NCBI RefSeq assembly: GCF_036320965.1
Contig: NC_092287.1
Coordinates: 12,541,797 to 12,605,796 of the forward strand
Length of the DNA: 64,000 bases
Direction of reading: 5' to 3'
DNA from: Panulirus ornatus
Taxonomy: Eukaryota > Arthropoda > Malacostraca > Decapoda > Palinuridae
Of the stretch, positions 14,723-24,313 are shown piece after piece. Every line of letters starts with the position of its first letter. Within the stretch, counting starts at the first letter, position 1. The translations under genes were made by a program, and so were the position numbers. The notes under the pieces are model-generated. The model was given only the letters and a program-made list of their open reading frames with translations, ran no database searches and was not told the origin of the DNA.

Positions 14723-14836
14723 CTAAATTGTTTCTTACATTTTTCATATGTATACATATGTATGTGTGTGTGTGTGTGTATATGTGCGTATGTATGTGTA
14801 TGTGTGTGTATGTGTATATGTATATATATATGTATA
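14721..14836 (-). repeat. Fragment of DR1 head plus its simple-repeat flank
   Basis: The first 31 bp (TTTCTAAATTGTTTCTTACA then TTTTTCATATG) are the reverse complement of the start of DR1. They are followed by the same GT/AT-rich stretch found inverted at 1776-1850. The head of RTE copy R5 starts immediately after. Confidence 0.7.
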
Positions 14837-15016
14837 TTATCCCTGGGGATAGGGGTGAAAGAATACTTCCCACGTATTCCTCGCGTGTCGTAGAAAGCGA
14901 CTAGAGGGGACGGGAGCGGGGGGCCAGAAATCCTCCCCTCCTTGTATTAACTTTCTAAAATAGGAAACAGAAGAAGGAGTCACGCGGGGAGTGCCCATCC
15001 TCCTCGAAGGCTCAGA

Positions 15017-16969
15017 GTGGGGTGCCTAAATGTGTGTGGGTGTAACCAAGATGTGAAAAAAGGAGAGATAGGTAGTATGTTTGAGGAAAGGAACCTGGAT
15101 GTTTTGGCTCTGAGTGAAACGAAGCTCAAGGGTAAAGGGGAAGAGTGGTTTGGGAATGTCTGGGGAGTAAAGTCAGGGGTTAGTGAGAGGACAAGAGCAA
15201 GGGAAGGAGTAGCAATACTCCTGAAACAGGAGTTGTGGGAGTATGTGATAGAATGTAAGAAAGTTAATTCTCTATTAATATGGGTAAAACTGAAAGTTGA
15301 TGGAGAGAGATGGGTGATTATTGGTGCATATGCACCTGGGCATGAGAAGAAAGATCATGAGAGGCAAGTGTTTTGGGAGCAGCTGAATGAGTGTGTTAGT
15401 GGTTTTGATGCACGAGACCGGGTTATAGTGATGGGTGATTTGAATGCAAAGGTGAGTAATGTGGCAGTTGAGGGAATAATTGGTATACATGGGGTGTTCA
15501 GTGTTGTAAATGGAAATGGTGAAGAGCTTGTAGATTTATGTGCTGAAAAAGGACTGATGATTGGGAATACCTGGTTTAAAAAGCGAGATATACATAAGTA
15601 TACTTATGTAAGTAGGAGAGATGGCCAGAGAGCGTTATTGGATTACGTGTTAATTGACAGGCGTGCGAAAGAGAGACTTTTGGATGTTAATGTGCTGAGA
15701 GGTGCAACTGGAGGAATGTCTGATAATTATCTTGTGGAGGCTAAGGTGAAGATTTGTATGGGTTTTCAGAAAAGAAGAGTGAGTGTTGGGGTGAAGAGGG
15801 TGGTGAGAGTAAGTGAGCTTGGGAAGGAGACCTGTGTGAGGAAGTACCAGGAGAGACTGAGTACAGAATGGAAAAAGGTGAGAACAATGGAAGTAAGGGG
15901 AGTGGGGGAGGAATGGGATGTATTTAGGGAATCAGTGATGGATTGCGCAAAAGATGCTTGTGGCATGAGAAGAGTGGGAGGTGGGTTGATTAGAAAGGGT
16001 AGTGAGTGGTGGGATGAAGAAGTAAGAGTATTAGTGAAAGAGAAGAGAGAGGCATTTGGACGATTTTTGCAGGGAAAAAATGCAATTGAGTGGGAGATGT
16101 ATAAAAGAAAGAGACAGGAGGTCAAGAGAAAGGTGCAAGAGGTGAAAAATAGGGCAAATGAGAGTTGGGGTGAGAGAGTATCATTAAATTTTAGGAAGAA
16201 TAAAAAGATGTTCTGGAAGGAGTTAAATAAAGTGCGTAAGACAAAGGAGCAAATGGGAACTTCAGTGAAGGGCGCAAATGGGAAGGTGATAACAAGTAGT
16301 GGTGATGTGAGAAGGAGATGGAGTGAGTATTTTGAAGGTTTGTTGAATGTGTTTGATGATAGAGTGGCAGATATAGGGCGTTTTGGTCGAGGTGGTGTGC
16401 AAAGTGAGAGGGTTAGGGAAAATGATTTGGTAAACAGAGCAGAGGTAGTGAAAGCTTTGCGGAAGATGAAAGCCGGCAAGGCAGCAGGTTTGGATGGTAT
16501 TGCAGTGGAATTTATTAAAAAAGGGGGTGACTGTATTGTTGACTGGTTGGTAAGGTTATGTAATGTATGTATGACTCATGGTGAGGTGCCTGAGGATTGG
16601 CGGAATGCGTGCATAGTGCCATTGTACAAAGGCAAAGGGGATAAGAGTGAGTGCTCAAATTACAAAGGTATAAGTTTGTTGAGTATTCCTGGTAAATTAT
16701 ATGAGAGGGTATTGATTGAGAGGGTGAAGGCATGTACAGAGCATCAGATTGGGGAAGAGCAGTGTGGTTTCAGAAGTGGTAGAGGATGTGTGGATCAGGT
16801 GTTTGCTTTGAAGAATGTATGTGAGAAATACTTAGAAAAGCAAATGGATTTGTATGTAGCATTTATGGATCTGGAGAAGGCATATGATAGAGTTGATAGA
16901 GATGCTCTGTGGAAGGTATTAAGAATATATGGTGTGGGAGGCAGTGAAAAGTTTTTATCGAGGATGTAA
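15017..16969 (+). CDS. RTE polyprotein: endonuclease plus N-terminal half of reverse transcriptase
   Basis: A 650-codon frame. Residues 1-245 form an APE-type endonuclease that would nick target DNA for target-primed reverse transcription. Motifs are LNVCGCNQD at 4-12, SETK at 33-36, GAYAPG at 103-108, GDLNAK at 140-145, LLDYVLIDRR at 207-216 and SDN at 235-237. The last is SDH in most other copies, so the presumed catalytic histidine is Asn here. A basic, helix-rich linker (KRKRQEVKRKVQEVK) lies near 365-378. RT motifs follow: [15 protein letters not shown] at ~549-562, [12 protein letters not shown] at ~583-594 and [12 protein letters not shown] at 615-626. The listed start is a GTG inside the frame, and the frame is open upstream past it to at least 14960. 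It ends prematurely after VGG because of the 14-nt deletion. Predictors often mislabel this domain as craniofacial development protein 2. Confidence 0.9.
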   Translation: MGCLNVCGCNQDVKKGEIGSMFEERNLDVLALSETKLKGKGEEWFGNVWGVKSGVSERTRAREGVAILLKQELWEYVIECKKVNSLLIWVKLKVDGERWVIIGAYAPGHEKKDHERQVFWEQLNECVSGFDARDRVIVMGDLNAKVSNVAVEGIIGIHGVFSVVNGNGEELVDLCAEKGLMIGNTWFKKRDIHKYTYVSRRDGQRALLDYVLIDRRAKERLLDVNVLRGATGGMSDNYLVEAKVKICMGFQKRRVSVGVKRVVRVSELGKETCVRKYQERLSTEWKKVRTMEVRGVGEEWDVFRESVMDCAKDACGMRRVGGGLIRKGSEWWDEEVRVLVKEKREAFGRFLQGKNAIEWEMYKRKRQEVKRKVQEVKNRANESWGERVSLNFRKNKKMFWKELNKVRKTKEQMGTSVKGANGKVITSSGDVRRRWSEYFEGLLNVFDDRVADIGRFGRGGVQSERVRENDLVNRAEVVKALRKMKAGKAAGLDGIAVEFIKKGGDCIVDWLVRLCNVCMTHGEVPEDWRNACIVPLYKGKGDKSECSNYKGISLLSIPGKLYERVLIERVKACTEHQIGEEQCGFRSGRGCVDQVFALKNVCEKYLEKQMDLYVAFMDLEKAYDRVDRDALWKVLRIYGVGGSEKFLSRM

Positions 16970-17942
16970 GGCATGTGTACGTGTAGGAAGAGAGGAAAGT
17001 GATTGGTTCTCAGTGAATGTAGGTTTGCGGCAGGGGTGTGTGATGTCTCCATGGTTGTTTAATATGTTTATGGATGGGGTTGTTAGGGAGGTAAATGCAA
17101 GAGTTTTGGAAAGAGGGGCAAGTATGAAGTCTGTTGGGGATGAGAGAGCTTGGGAAGTGAGTCAGTTGTTGTTCGCTGATGATACAGCGCTGGTGGCTGA
17201 TTCATGTGAGAAACTGCAGAAGCTGGTGACTGAGTTTAGTAAAGTGTGTGGAAGAAGAAAGTTAAGAGTAAATGTGAATAAGAGCAAGGTTATTAGGTAC
17301 AGTAGGGTTGAGGGTCAAGTCAATTGGGAGGTGAGTTTGAACGGAGAAAAACTGGAGGAAGTGAAGTGTTTTAGATATCTGGGAGTGGATCTGGCAGCGG
17401 ATGGAACCATGGAAGCGGAAGTGGATCATAGGGTGGGGGAGGGGGAGAAAATTCTTGGGGCCTTGAAGAATGTGTGGAAGTCGAGAACATTATCTCGGAA
17501 AGCAAAAATGGGTATGTTTGAAGGAATAGTGGTTCCAACAATGTTGTATGGTTGCGAGGCGTGGGCTATGGATAGAGTTGTGCGCAGGAGGATGGATGTG
17601 CTGGAAATGAGATGTTTGAGGACAATGTGTGGTGTGAGGTGGTTTGATCGAGTGAGTAACGTAAGGGTAAGAGAGATGTGTGGAAATAAAAAGAGCGTGG
17701 TTGAGAGAGCAGAAGAGGGTGTTTTGAAGTGGTTTGGGCACATGGAGAGGATGAGTGAGGAAAGATTGACCAAGAGGATATATGTGTCGGAGGTGGAGGG
17801 AGCAAGGAGAAGAGGGAGACCAAATTGGAGGTGGAAAGATGGAGTGAAAAAGATTTTGTGTGATCGGGGCCTGAACATGCAGGAGGGTGAAAGGAGGGCA
17901 AGGAATAGAGTGAATTGGAGCGATGTGGTATACCGGGGTTGA
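16929..17942 (+). pseudogene. RTE reverse transcriptase C-terminal half, frameshifted continuation of R5
   Basis: Continues the polyprotein in a different frame after the deletion. Motif [13 protein letters not shown] is at residues 33-44, the FADD box at 82-85, then VNVNKSKVIRYSR and FRYLGVDLA, and the C-terminal [13 protein letters not shown] and [10 protein letters not shown] segments before the stop at 17940. Compared with R11 and R12, the bases AAGTTGTTAGAAGC between two GCA triplets are missing, consistent with a microhomology-mediated deletion. All RT catalytic residues are retained. Confidence 0.88.
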
Positions 17943-18139
17943 CGTGCTGTCAGTGGATTGAATCAAGGCATGTGAAGCGTCTGGGGTAAACCATGGAAAG
18001 CTGTGTAGGTATGTATATTTGCGTGTGTGGACGTATGTATATACATGTGTATGGGGGGGGGGGGTTGGGCCATTTCTTTCGTCTGTTTCCTTGCGCTACT
18101 TCGCAAACTCGGGAGAGAGCGACAAAGTATAAAAAAAAG

Positions 18140-18283
<144 letters not shown>

Positions 18284-18295
18284 TTTCTATATGGC

Positions 18296-18527
18296 ACTCT
18301 ATAGGACGACCAAGGAAAACTTTCTAGTGAGTTCCTGGGTGCATCTATAAAGTGCCATGTAGATATTGTGATAAGATTTATGTTGGGCAGACTGGTAAGG
18401 ATCCTTCTGTTAGACTTAAGCAACATAAATGTAGTATAAGAGTAGGACAAGAAACAAATGCCTTCTTTAATCACGTTAAACACTACGATCATTGGATCAT
18501 TGTACTGATTGGAGGAATGCCAATCAC
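18296..18527 (+). mobile_element. Penelope-like element fragment (GIY-YIG region), P1a
   Basis: Translates in pieces to CIYKVPC, KIYVGQTGKD, VRLKQHKCSIR and AFFNHVKHYDH, which is the GIY-YIG endonuclease region seen in better copies at 56605 and 49560. The 5' side is lost. On the 3' side it is cut by the tRNA-derived repeat array, and the matching 3' end resumes at 19285. Confidence 0.82.
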
Positions 18528-19214
18528 GTGAGACGAAGGGTATCCGAGTACCTAGTATTCGAATAGTTATTTCCTATTAGCCAAGCCCAAAGCCTAGCGG
18601 TTAAATTCGCTCCTCCTGCACAGGGGTCCCGGTTTTGATCCTGGCTGTTGGAGGCTTGTATGTTCTATGAAGGTGCGCGTTTCTATGCACTATGATCATA
18701 TTCATATACCTCCGCGTTGTACACTTAGGTTCGGTAAAATGGTATCTGCTGGCTATGTGCGCCTGTTGGGAAATGACCAGTGTAGATCCCGTTGTTCACC
18801 AGGTGAGACGAAGAGTATTCGAGTACCTAGTATTCGAATGGTTATTTCCAATCAGACAGGCCCATAGCCTAGCGGCTAGCATTCCCGCCTCTTTTACAGG
18901 GGTCCCGTGTTCGATCATGGCTGTTGGAGGTTTGTATGTTCTATGAAGGTGCGCGTTCATATACACTTTATTCGTATTCATATAACACCGCGTTGTACGG
19001 TCAGGTTCGGTAAAACGCTATCAGCTGGCTATGTGTTCTGTTCGGAAACAACCGATAGACCCCGTTGCTCACCATTGTGAGACGAAGGGTATTCGAGTAC
19101 TTAGTATTTCGAATAGTTGTTTCCTATTATACAGTCCCTTAGCCTAGCGGTTAGCATGCCTGCCTCTTGCACAAGGGGTCCCAGGTTCGATCCTGGCTGT
19201 TGGAGCTTTGTATG

Positions 19215-19216
<2 letters not shown>
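18528..19216 (+). repeat. Tandem array of a tRNA-derived ~275-bp unit (SINE-like), 2.5 units
   Basis: Three GTGAGACGAAGRGTATYCGA starts occur at 18528, 18803 and 19077, giving spacings of 275 and 274 bp. Each unit contains a tRNA-like part: 18582-18651, 18857-18927 and 19132-19203. Each has an A box close to TAGCCTAGCGG and a B box close to GGTTCGATCCT. In unit 1 the anticodon arm folds as CTCCT-CCTGCAC-AGGGG (anticodon position TGC). In unit 3 the T arm CCAGG-TTCGATC-CCTGG is perfect. The acceptor stems do not close, so these are tRNA-derived repeats rather than tRNA genes. The third unit is cut at TATGTT by a TA tract. Confidence 0.8.

Positions 19217-19284
<68 letters not shown>
19216..19284. 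repeat. (TA)n microsatellite
   Basis: Pure TA run replacing the remainder of the third tRNA-derived unit. Confidence 0.95.
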
Positions 19285-19288
<4 letters not shown>

Positions 19289-19441
19289 TCATTTACCAAA
19301 TGGCGACCTAGCTTCGTCTCTTCGATGTATAGCAACTGACTTAAATTTCTCTCTTGTGTCTCCCCTGATGATGTGATTATTACACGAAAGAGCATTTAGG
19401 AACTTATCGTGTTTCATTTTCCCCGTGGACTCATAGGAATG
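19285..19441 (+). mobile_element. Penelope-like element 3' end, P1b
   Basis: Matches the non-coding end of the Penelope-like family: TTTACCAAATGGCG, CTTCGTCTCTTCGATGTAT, then the hammerhead-like block and CCCCGTGGACTCATAGGAAT. It is presumably the continuation of P1a beyond the inserted array. Confidence 0.85.
19358..19403 (+). ncRNA. Hammerhead-like ribozyme motif HH1 (degenerate)
   Basis: Core CTGATGA is at 19365-19371 and GAAA at 19386-19389, separated by TGTGATTATTACAC, which can pair as GUG/CAC with one extra U. The stem III position reads AGAGCATTT instead of the palindromic AGTGCACTT of other copies, and stem I (TCCC/AGGA) is weakened. Probably inactive. Hammerhead motifs are established in Penelope-like elements; the assignment here is by pattern. 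Confidence 0.6.
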
Positions 19442-22400
19442 TATTTATTTATTTATCTATTTATTTTGCTATGTCGCTGTCTCCCATGTTTGCGAGGTAG
19501 CGCAAGGAAGCAGACGAAAGAAATGGCCCAACCCACCCCCATACACATGTATATACATACACGTCCACACACGCAAATATACATACCCATACATCTCAAT
19601 ATACACATATATATACACACACAGACACATACATATATACACAAGCACACAATGCACACTGTCTGACTTTATTCATTTCCATCGCCACCTCATCACACAT
19701 GGATTAATATTCCCCTCCCCCTCATGTGTGCGAGGTAGCGCTAGGAAAAGACAACAAAGGCCCCACTCAGTCTACACCTGTCATGCAATAATGCCCGAAA
19801 CCACAGCTACCTTTCCACATCCAGGCAACAGAGACCTTTCCATGGTTTACCCCAGACGCTTCATATACCCTAATTCAATTAATTGAGAGCACGTCGACCC
19901 TGGTATACCACATCGATCCAATTCACTCTATTCCTTGCCCGCCTTTCACCCTCCTGCATGTTCAGGCCCCGATCACTCAAAATCTTTCCACCTCCAATTT
20001 GGTCTCCCACTTCTCCTCGTTCCCTCCACCTCCGACACATATACCCTCTTGGTCAATCTTTCCTCACTCATTCTCTCCATGTGACCAAACCATTTCAACA
20101 CAAGCTCTTCTGCTCTCTCAACCACGCTCTTTTTATTTCCACACGTCTTTCTTACCCTTACATTACTTACTCGATCAAACCACCTCACACCACACATTGT
20201 CCTCAAACATCTCTTTCCAGCAGATCCACCCTCCTGCGCACAACTCTATCCATAGCCCACGCCTCGCAACCATACAACATTGTTGGAACCACTATTCCTT
20301 CAAACATACCCATTTTTGCTTTCCGAGATAATGTTCTCGACTTCCACACATTCTTCAAGGCTCACAGGATTTTCGCCCCCTCCCCCACCCTATGATTCAC
20401 TTCCACTTCCATGGTTCCATCCGCTGCCAGATAAACTCCCAGATATGTAAAACACTTTACTTCCTCCAGTTTTTCTCTATTAAAACTTACCTCCCAATTG
20501 ACTTGACCCTCAAACCTGCTGTACCTAATAACCTTGCTCTTATTCACATTTACTCTTAACTTTCTTCTTTCACACACTTTACCAAACTCAGTCACCAGCT
20601 TCTGCAGTTTCTCACATGATACAGCCACCAGCGCTGTATCATCAGCGAACAGCAACTGACTCACTTCCCGAGCTCTATCATCCCCAACAGACTTCATACT
20701 TGCCCCTCTTTCCAAAACTCTTGCATTCACCTCCCTAACAACCCAATCCATAAACAAATTAAACAACCATGGAGAAATCTCACACACCCCTGCCGCAAAC
20801 CTACATTTACTGAGAACCAATCACTTTCCCCTCTTCCTACACGTACACATGCCTTACATCCTCAATAAAAACTTTTCACTGCTTCTAAGAACTTGCCTCC
20901 CACACCATATATTCTTAGTACCTTCCATAGAACATTTCTATCAACTCTATCATATGTCTTCTCCAGATCCATAAATGCTACATACAAATCCATTTGCTTT
21001 TCTAAGTATTTCTCACATGCATTCTTCAAAGCAAACACCTGATCCACACATCCTTTACCACTTCTGAAACCACACTGCCCTTCCCCAATCTGATGCTCTG
21101 TACATGCCTTCACCCTCTCAATCATTACCCTCCCATATAATTTACCAGGAATACTCAACAAACTTATACCTCTGTAATTTGAGCACTCACCTTTGTCCCC
21201 TTTGCCTTTGTACAATGGCACTATGCACGTATTCCGCCAATCCTGAGGCACCTCACCATGAATCATACATACATTAAATAACCTTACCAACCAGTCAACA
21301 ATACAGTCACCCCCTTTTTTTATCATATTTCATTGCCATACCATCCGAGCCTGCTGCCTTCCCGGCTTTTATCTTCCGCAAAGCTTTTGCTACCTCTTCT
21401 CTGTTTACCAAATCCCTTTCCCTAACCCTCTCACTTTGCACACCACCTCGACAAAAACACCCTATGTCTGCCACTCTATCATCAAACACATTCAACAAAC
21501 CTTCAAAATACTCACTCCATCTCCTTCTCACATCACTACTTCTTGTTATTACCTCCCCATTAGCCCCCTTCACTGAAGTTTTCCATTTGCTCCCTTTTCT
21601 TACGCATTTTATTTACCTCCTTCCAGAACACCTTTTTATTCTCCCTGAAATTTAATGATACTCTCTCACCCCAACTCTTATTTGCCCTCTTTTTCACCTC
21701 TTGCACCTTTCTCTTGACCTCCTGTCTCTTTCTTTTATACATCTCCCACTCATTTGCATTTTTCCCATGCGAAAATCGTCCAAATGGCTCTCTCTTCTCT
21801 TTCACTAATAATCTTACTTCTTCATCCCACCACTCACTACCCTTTCTAACCAACCCACCTCCCAAGCTTCTCATGCCACAAGCGTCTTTTGCGCAAGCCT
21901 TCACTGCTTCCCTAAATACATCCCATTCCTCCCCCACTCCCCTTACCTCCCTTGTTCTCACCTTTTTCCATTCTGTACTCAGTGTCCCCTGGTACTTCCT
22001 CACACAAGTCTCCTTCCCAAGCTCACTTACTCTCACCACCCTCTTCACCCCAGCATTCTCTCTTCTTTTCTGAAAACCCATACAAAACTTCACCTTCGCC
22101 TAAAGATAATGATCAGACGTCCCTTCAGTTGCACCTCTCAGCACATTAACATCCAAAAGTCTGTCTTTTGCGCGCCTGTCAATTAACACGTAATCCAATA
22201 ACGCTCTCTGGCCATCTCTCCTACTTACATACGTGCTCTTATGTGTATCTCGCTTTTTAAACCAGGTATTCCTAATCACTAGTACTTTTTCAGCACACAA
22301 ATCTACAAGCTCTTTACCATTTCCATTTACAACACTGAACACACAATGTATACCAATTATTCCCTTAACTGCCACATTACTCACCTTTGCATTCAAATCA

Positions 22401-22996
22401 TCCATCACTATAACCCGGTCTTGTGCATCAAAACCACTAACACACTCATTCAGCTGCTCCCAAAACACTTGCCTCTCATGATCTTTCTTCTCGTGCCCAG
22501 GTGCAAAAGCACCAATAATCACCCATCTCTTTCCATCAACTTTCAGTTTTACCTATATTAATCTAGAATTTACTTTCTTACATTCTATCACATATTTCCA
22601 CCACTCTTGTTTCAGGAGTAGTGCTACTCCTTCCCTTGCTGTTGTCCTCTCACTAACCCCTGACTTTACTCCCAAGACATTCCCAAACCACTCTTCCCCT
22701 TTACCCTTAAGCTTCGTTTCACTCAGAGCCAAAACATCCAGGTTCCTTTCCACAAACATATTACCTATCTCTCCTTTTTTCACATCTTGGTTACATCCAC
22801 ACACATTTAGACACCCCAATCTGAGCCTTCGAGGAGGATAAGCACTCCCCGCGTGACTCCTTTTTCTGTTTCCCATTTTAGAAATTTAAAATAAAATGAG
22901 GGGAGGATTTCTGGCACCCCGCTCCTGTCCGCTCTAGTCGCCTTCTACGACACGTGAGGAATGCGTGGGAAGTATTCTTTCTCCCCTATCCCAAGG

Positions 22997-22999
<3 letters not shown>
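19442..22999 (-). mobile_element. RTE LINE copy R6, full length, long 3' UTR form
   Basis: Runs from an ATTTATTTATTTAT tail at 19442 to the 5' head (minus-strand read TTGGGATAGGGGAG) at about 22999. It has the complete leader, the coding region and the long 3' UTR. It shows the clearest initiator, ATGGGAAACAGAAAAAGGAG on the minus strand at 22876-22857, followed by the leader peptide SHAGSAYPPRRLRLGCLNV. Confidence 0.92.
19900..22876 (-). pseudogene. Broken RTE endonuclease-reverse transcriptase (R6)
   Basis: From the ATG at 22876 the frame holds for 107 codons (LNVCGCNQD, SETKLKG) and then stops near 22553, where CGGTTGATATGG-type sequence has become ATTAATATAGG. Open pieces follow at 22522-22100 (GAFAPGHE, DDLNAK, SDHYL), 22093-21560, 21573-21307, 21326-20862 (FRSGKGCVDQ, AFMDLEKTYDRVD), 20820-20362 ([11 protein letters not shown]) and 20206-19973. 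They are separated by small indels, including a loss in GTGGAGGC at ~22100. The conserved aspartate of the GDLN box is preceded by Asp (DDLN). Dead but complete in layout. Confidence 0.87.
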
Positions 23000-23078
<79 letters not shown>

Positions 23079-23080
23079 TA

Positions 23081-23157
<77 letters not shown>
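23000..23157. repeat. (TA)n microsatellite, ~157 bp
   Basis: Pure TA apart from ATAAATATATATTTATAT in the middle. It joins the 5' head of R6 to DR1 copy 2. Confidence 0.95.
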
Positions 23158-23162
<5 letters not shown>

Positions 23163-23792
23163 AAAAATGTAAGAACTAATTTAGAAATATGAAACTTCTA
23201 GCTGGAAATGAAATGAAAAAAATGAATGTCACATAATGGTTCAACCTCTGGCTATGGAAAAGGGAAATGTATAATTTATTTACACAAACGTCAATAGTAG
23301 TTTTCATCAATTTAACCACTGTATCATACTGCCTGGTCCACTTCTTCTCTTATCATGAAACTGGAATATTGGCTTATGATATTTCTCAATTGTCTTCACT
23401 ACAGAAAGTACAACCATATCTTGGATACATGAGGGTAAGTAGTTGGTCCTCCGCCATAATAAAGTCTTGACAGACCAAAAGTTTATCTGGACCTCAAGTT
23501 TTCCAGTACATTAATGAAAAACACCTTTTTGCTTTCCATCTCTATAACTTTGAAAAAAAAAAATACTCCATTTGTTCACATTTCAATGAAAGAAGAAGCT
23601 TCAATGTCTAAGCTACATTCTTTTCCAGTTTCACTATTATCTTGTCAGAGCACCATGTATGAAAACTATCACTCCAGTAACACAACTATAAACATTTACT
23701 TCCCCTTTAAAAAGTTCTGGGGAAGTCTGTCTCGATACACTGCGGGACACTCTACCACCTGGCGAGGTTTGTGTTGCAATGGCTCCTAATTC
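23158..23792 (+). repeat. Dispersed repeat DR1, copy 2
   Basis: Near-identical to 1848-2479 over its whole length, starting GAAAAATGTAAGAACTAATT and ending at GTTTGTGTTGCAATGGCTCC. After this point the two copies diverge completely, which fixes the right-hand boundary. Confidence 0.85.
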
Positions 23793-23977
23793 TGTAGGGG
23801 CATGCACAAGTAGATCAGCTATTTCCCGTGCTGAGACGAGTCTCTTGGGTCTCGTCCATCTCTTGTATCCTCAGCCTCCATAGCCGAAGAGCAGATTGCG
23901 GGTGAGGAACATGCAGTAGGGTCGGGTCTCGCATCTCGTTGGGGCCCACGCACCGGCCAGTAGCGGCAACAGTTTCT
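23793..23977. other. GC-rich flank of the sidestep-like exon
   Basis: Single-copy within the window. The exon frame stays open across it on the minus strand (continuing RNCCRYWPVRGP), but without recognisable similarity. Likely intron or a non-canonical exon extension. Confidence 0.35.
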
Positions 23978-24175
23978 GATGACGGTGAAGTTAACGATGG
24001 TGTTCTTGGTCGGGGACAGGAAGAAGTCGACCCGGCAGCTGTAGGTGGCCTCGTCCCGGTCCTGGACGGGGAACAGTTCCAGGTGGGCTCCCGGCGCGGA
24101 GGAGCCGCCCCAGGAATCTCCTGAAAGTAGCTGGAAGTACGCCCGTCTCGCCAGGAGCCGCTCGTCCGCCCAGTG
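23978..24175 (-). CDS. Sidestep-like immunoglobulin V-set exon (second half of an Ig domain)
   Basis: A GC-rich island on the minus strand translates to 66 codons with a clear Ig signature. It starts HWADERLLARRAYFQLL, has LELFPVQDRDEATYSCRVDF in the middle (the D-x-A-x-Y-x-C motif of Ig strand F) and ends FLSPTKNTIVNFTVI. This order, with HW..D near the start, RAYF, then YxCRVDF..SPT.N..VN.TVI, is characteristic of the first Ig domain of arthropod sidestep-family cell-adhesion proteins, which guide motor axons via Beat partners. An AG acceptor (24177-24176) directly precedes HW, and an in-frame TAG lies just upstream, so a splice start is required. A polypyrimidine tract is weak, and no clear GT donor follows TVI at 23978; the frame simply continues open. 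It may be a genuine exon with an unusual donor or an exon-derived fragment. No partner exon was found in the window. Confidence 0.72.
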
Positions 24176-24224
24176 CTACCCGTTTTTTATTTGCTTTCTC
24201 GCGCGTCGAAGCTGTATATAGGCC

Positions 24225-24228
<4 letters not shown>

Positions 24229-24308
<80 letters not shown>
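24229..24308. repeat. (TA)n microsatellite, ~80 bp
   Basis: Pure TA between the exon's upstream flank and the 3' end of RTE copy R7. Confidence 0.95.

Positions 24309-24313
<5 letters not shown>

Noticed and set aside
15017..16969. Host gene resembling craniofacial development protein 2
   Set aside because: That label is a common misannotation of RTE endonucleases. The fused RT, the many copies and the element ends show a retrotransposon.
19132..19203. Functional tRNA genes with TGC anticodon
   Set aside because: A and B boxes and a good T arm exist, but the acceptor stem does not close, the anticodon arm varies between units, and the sequence lies in a tandem 275-bp repeat.
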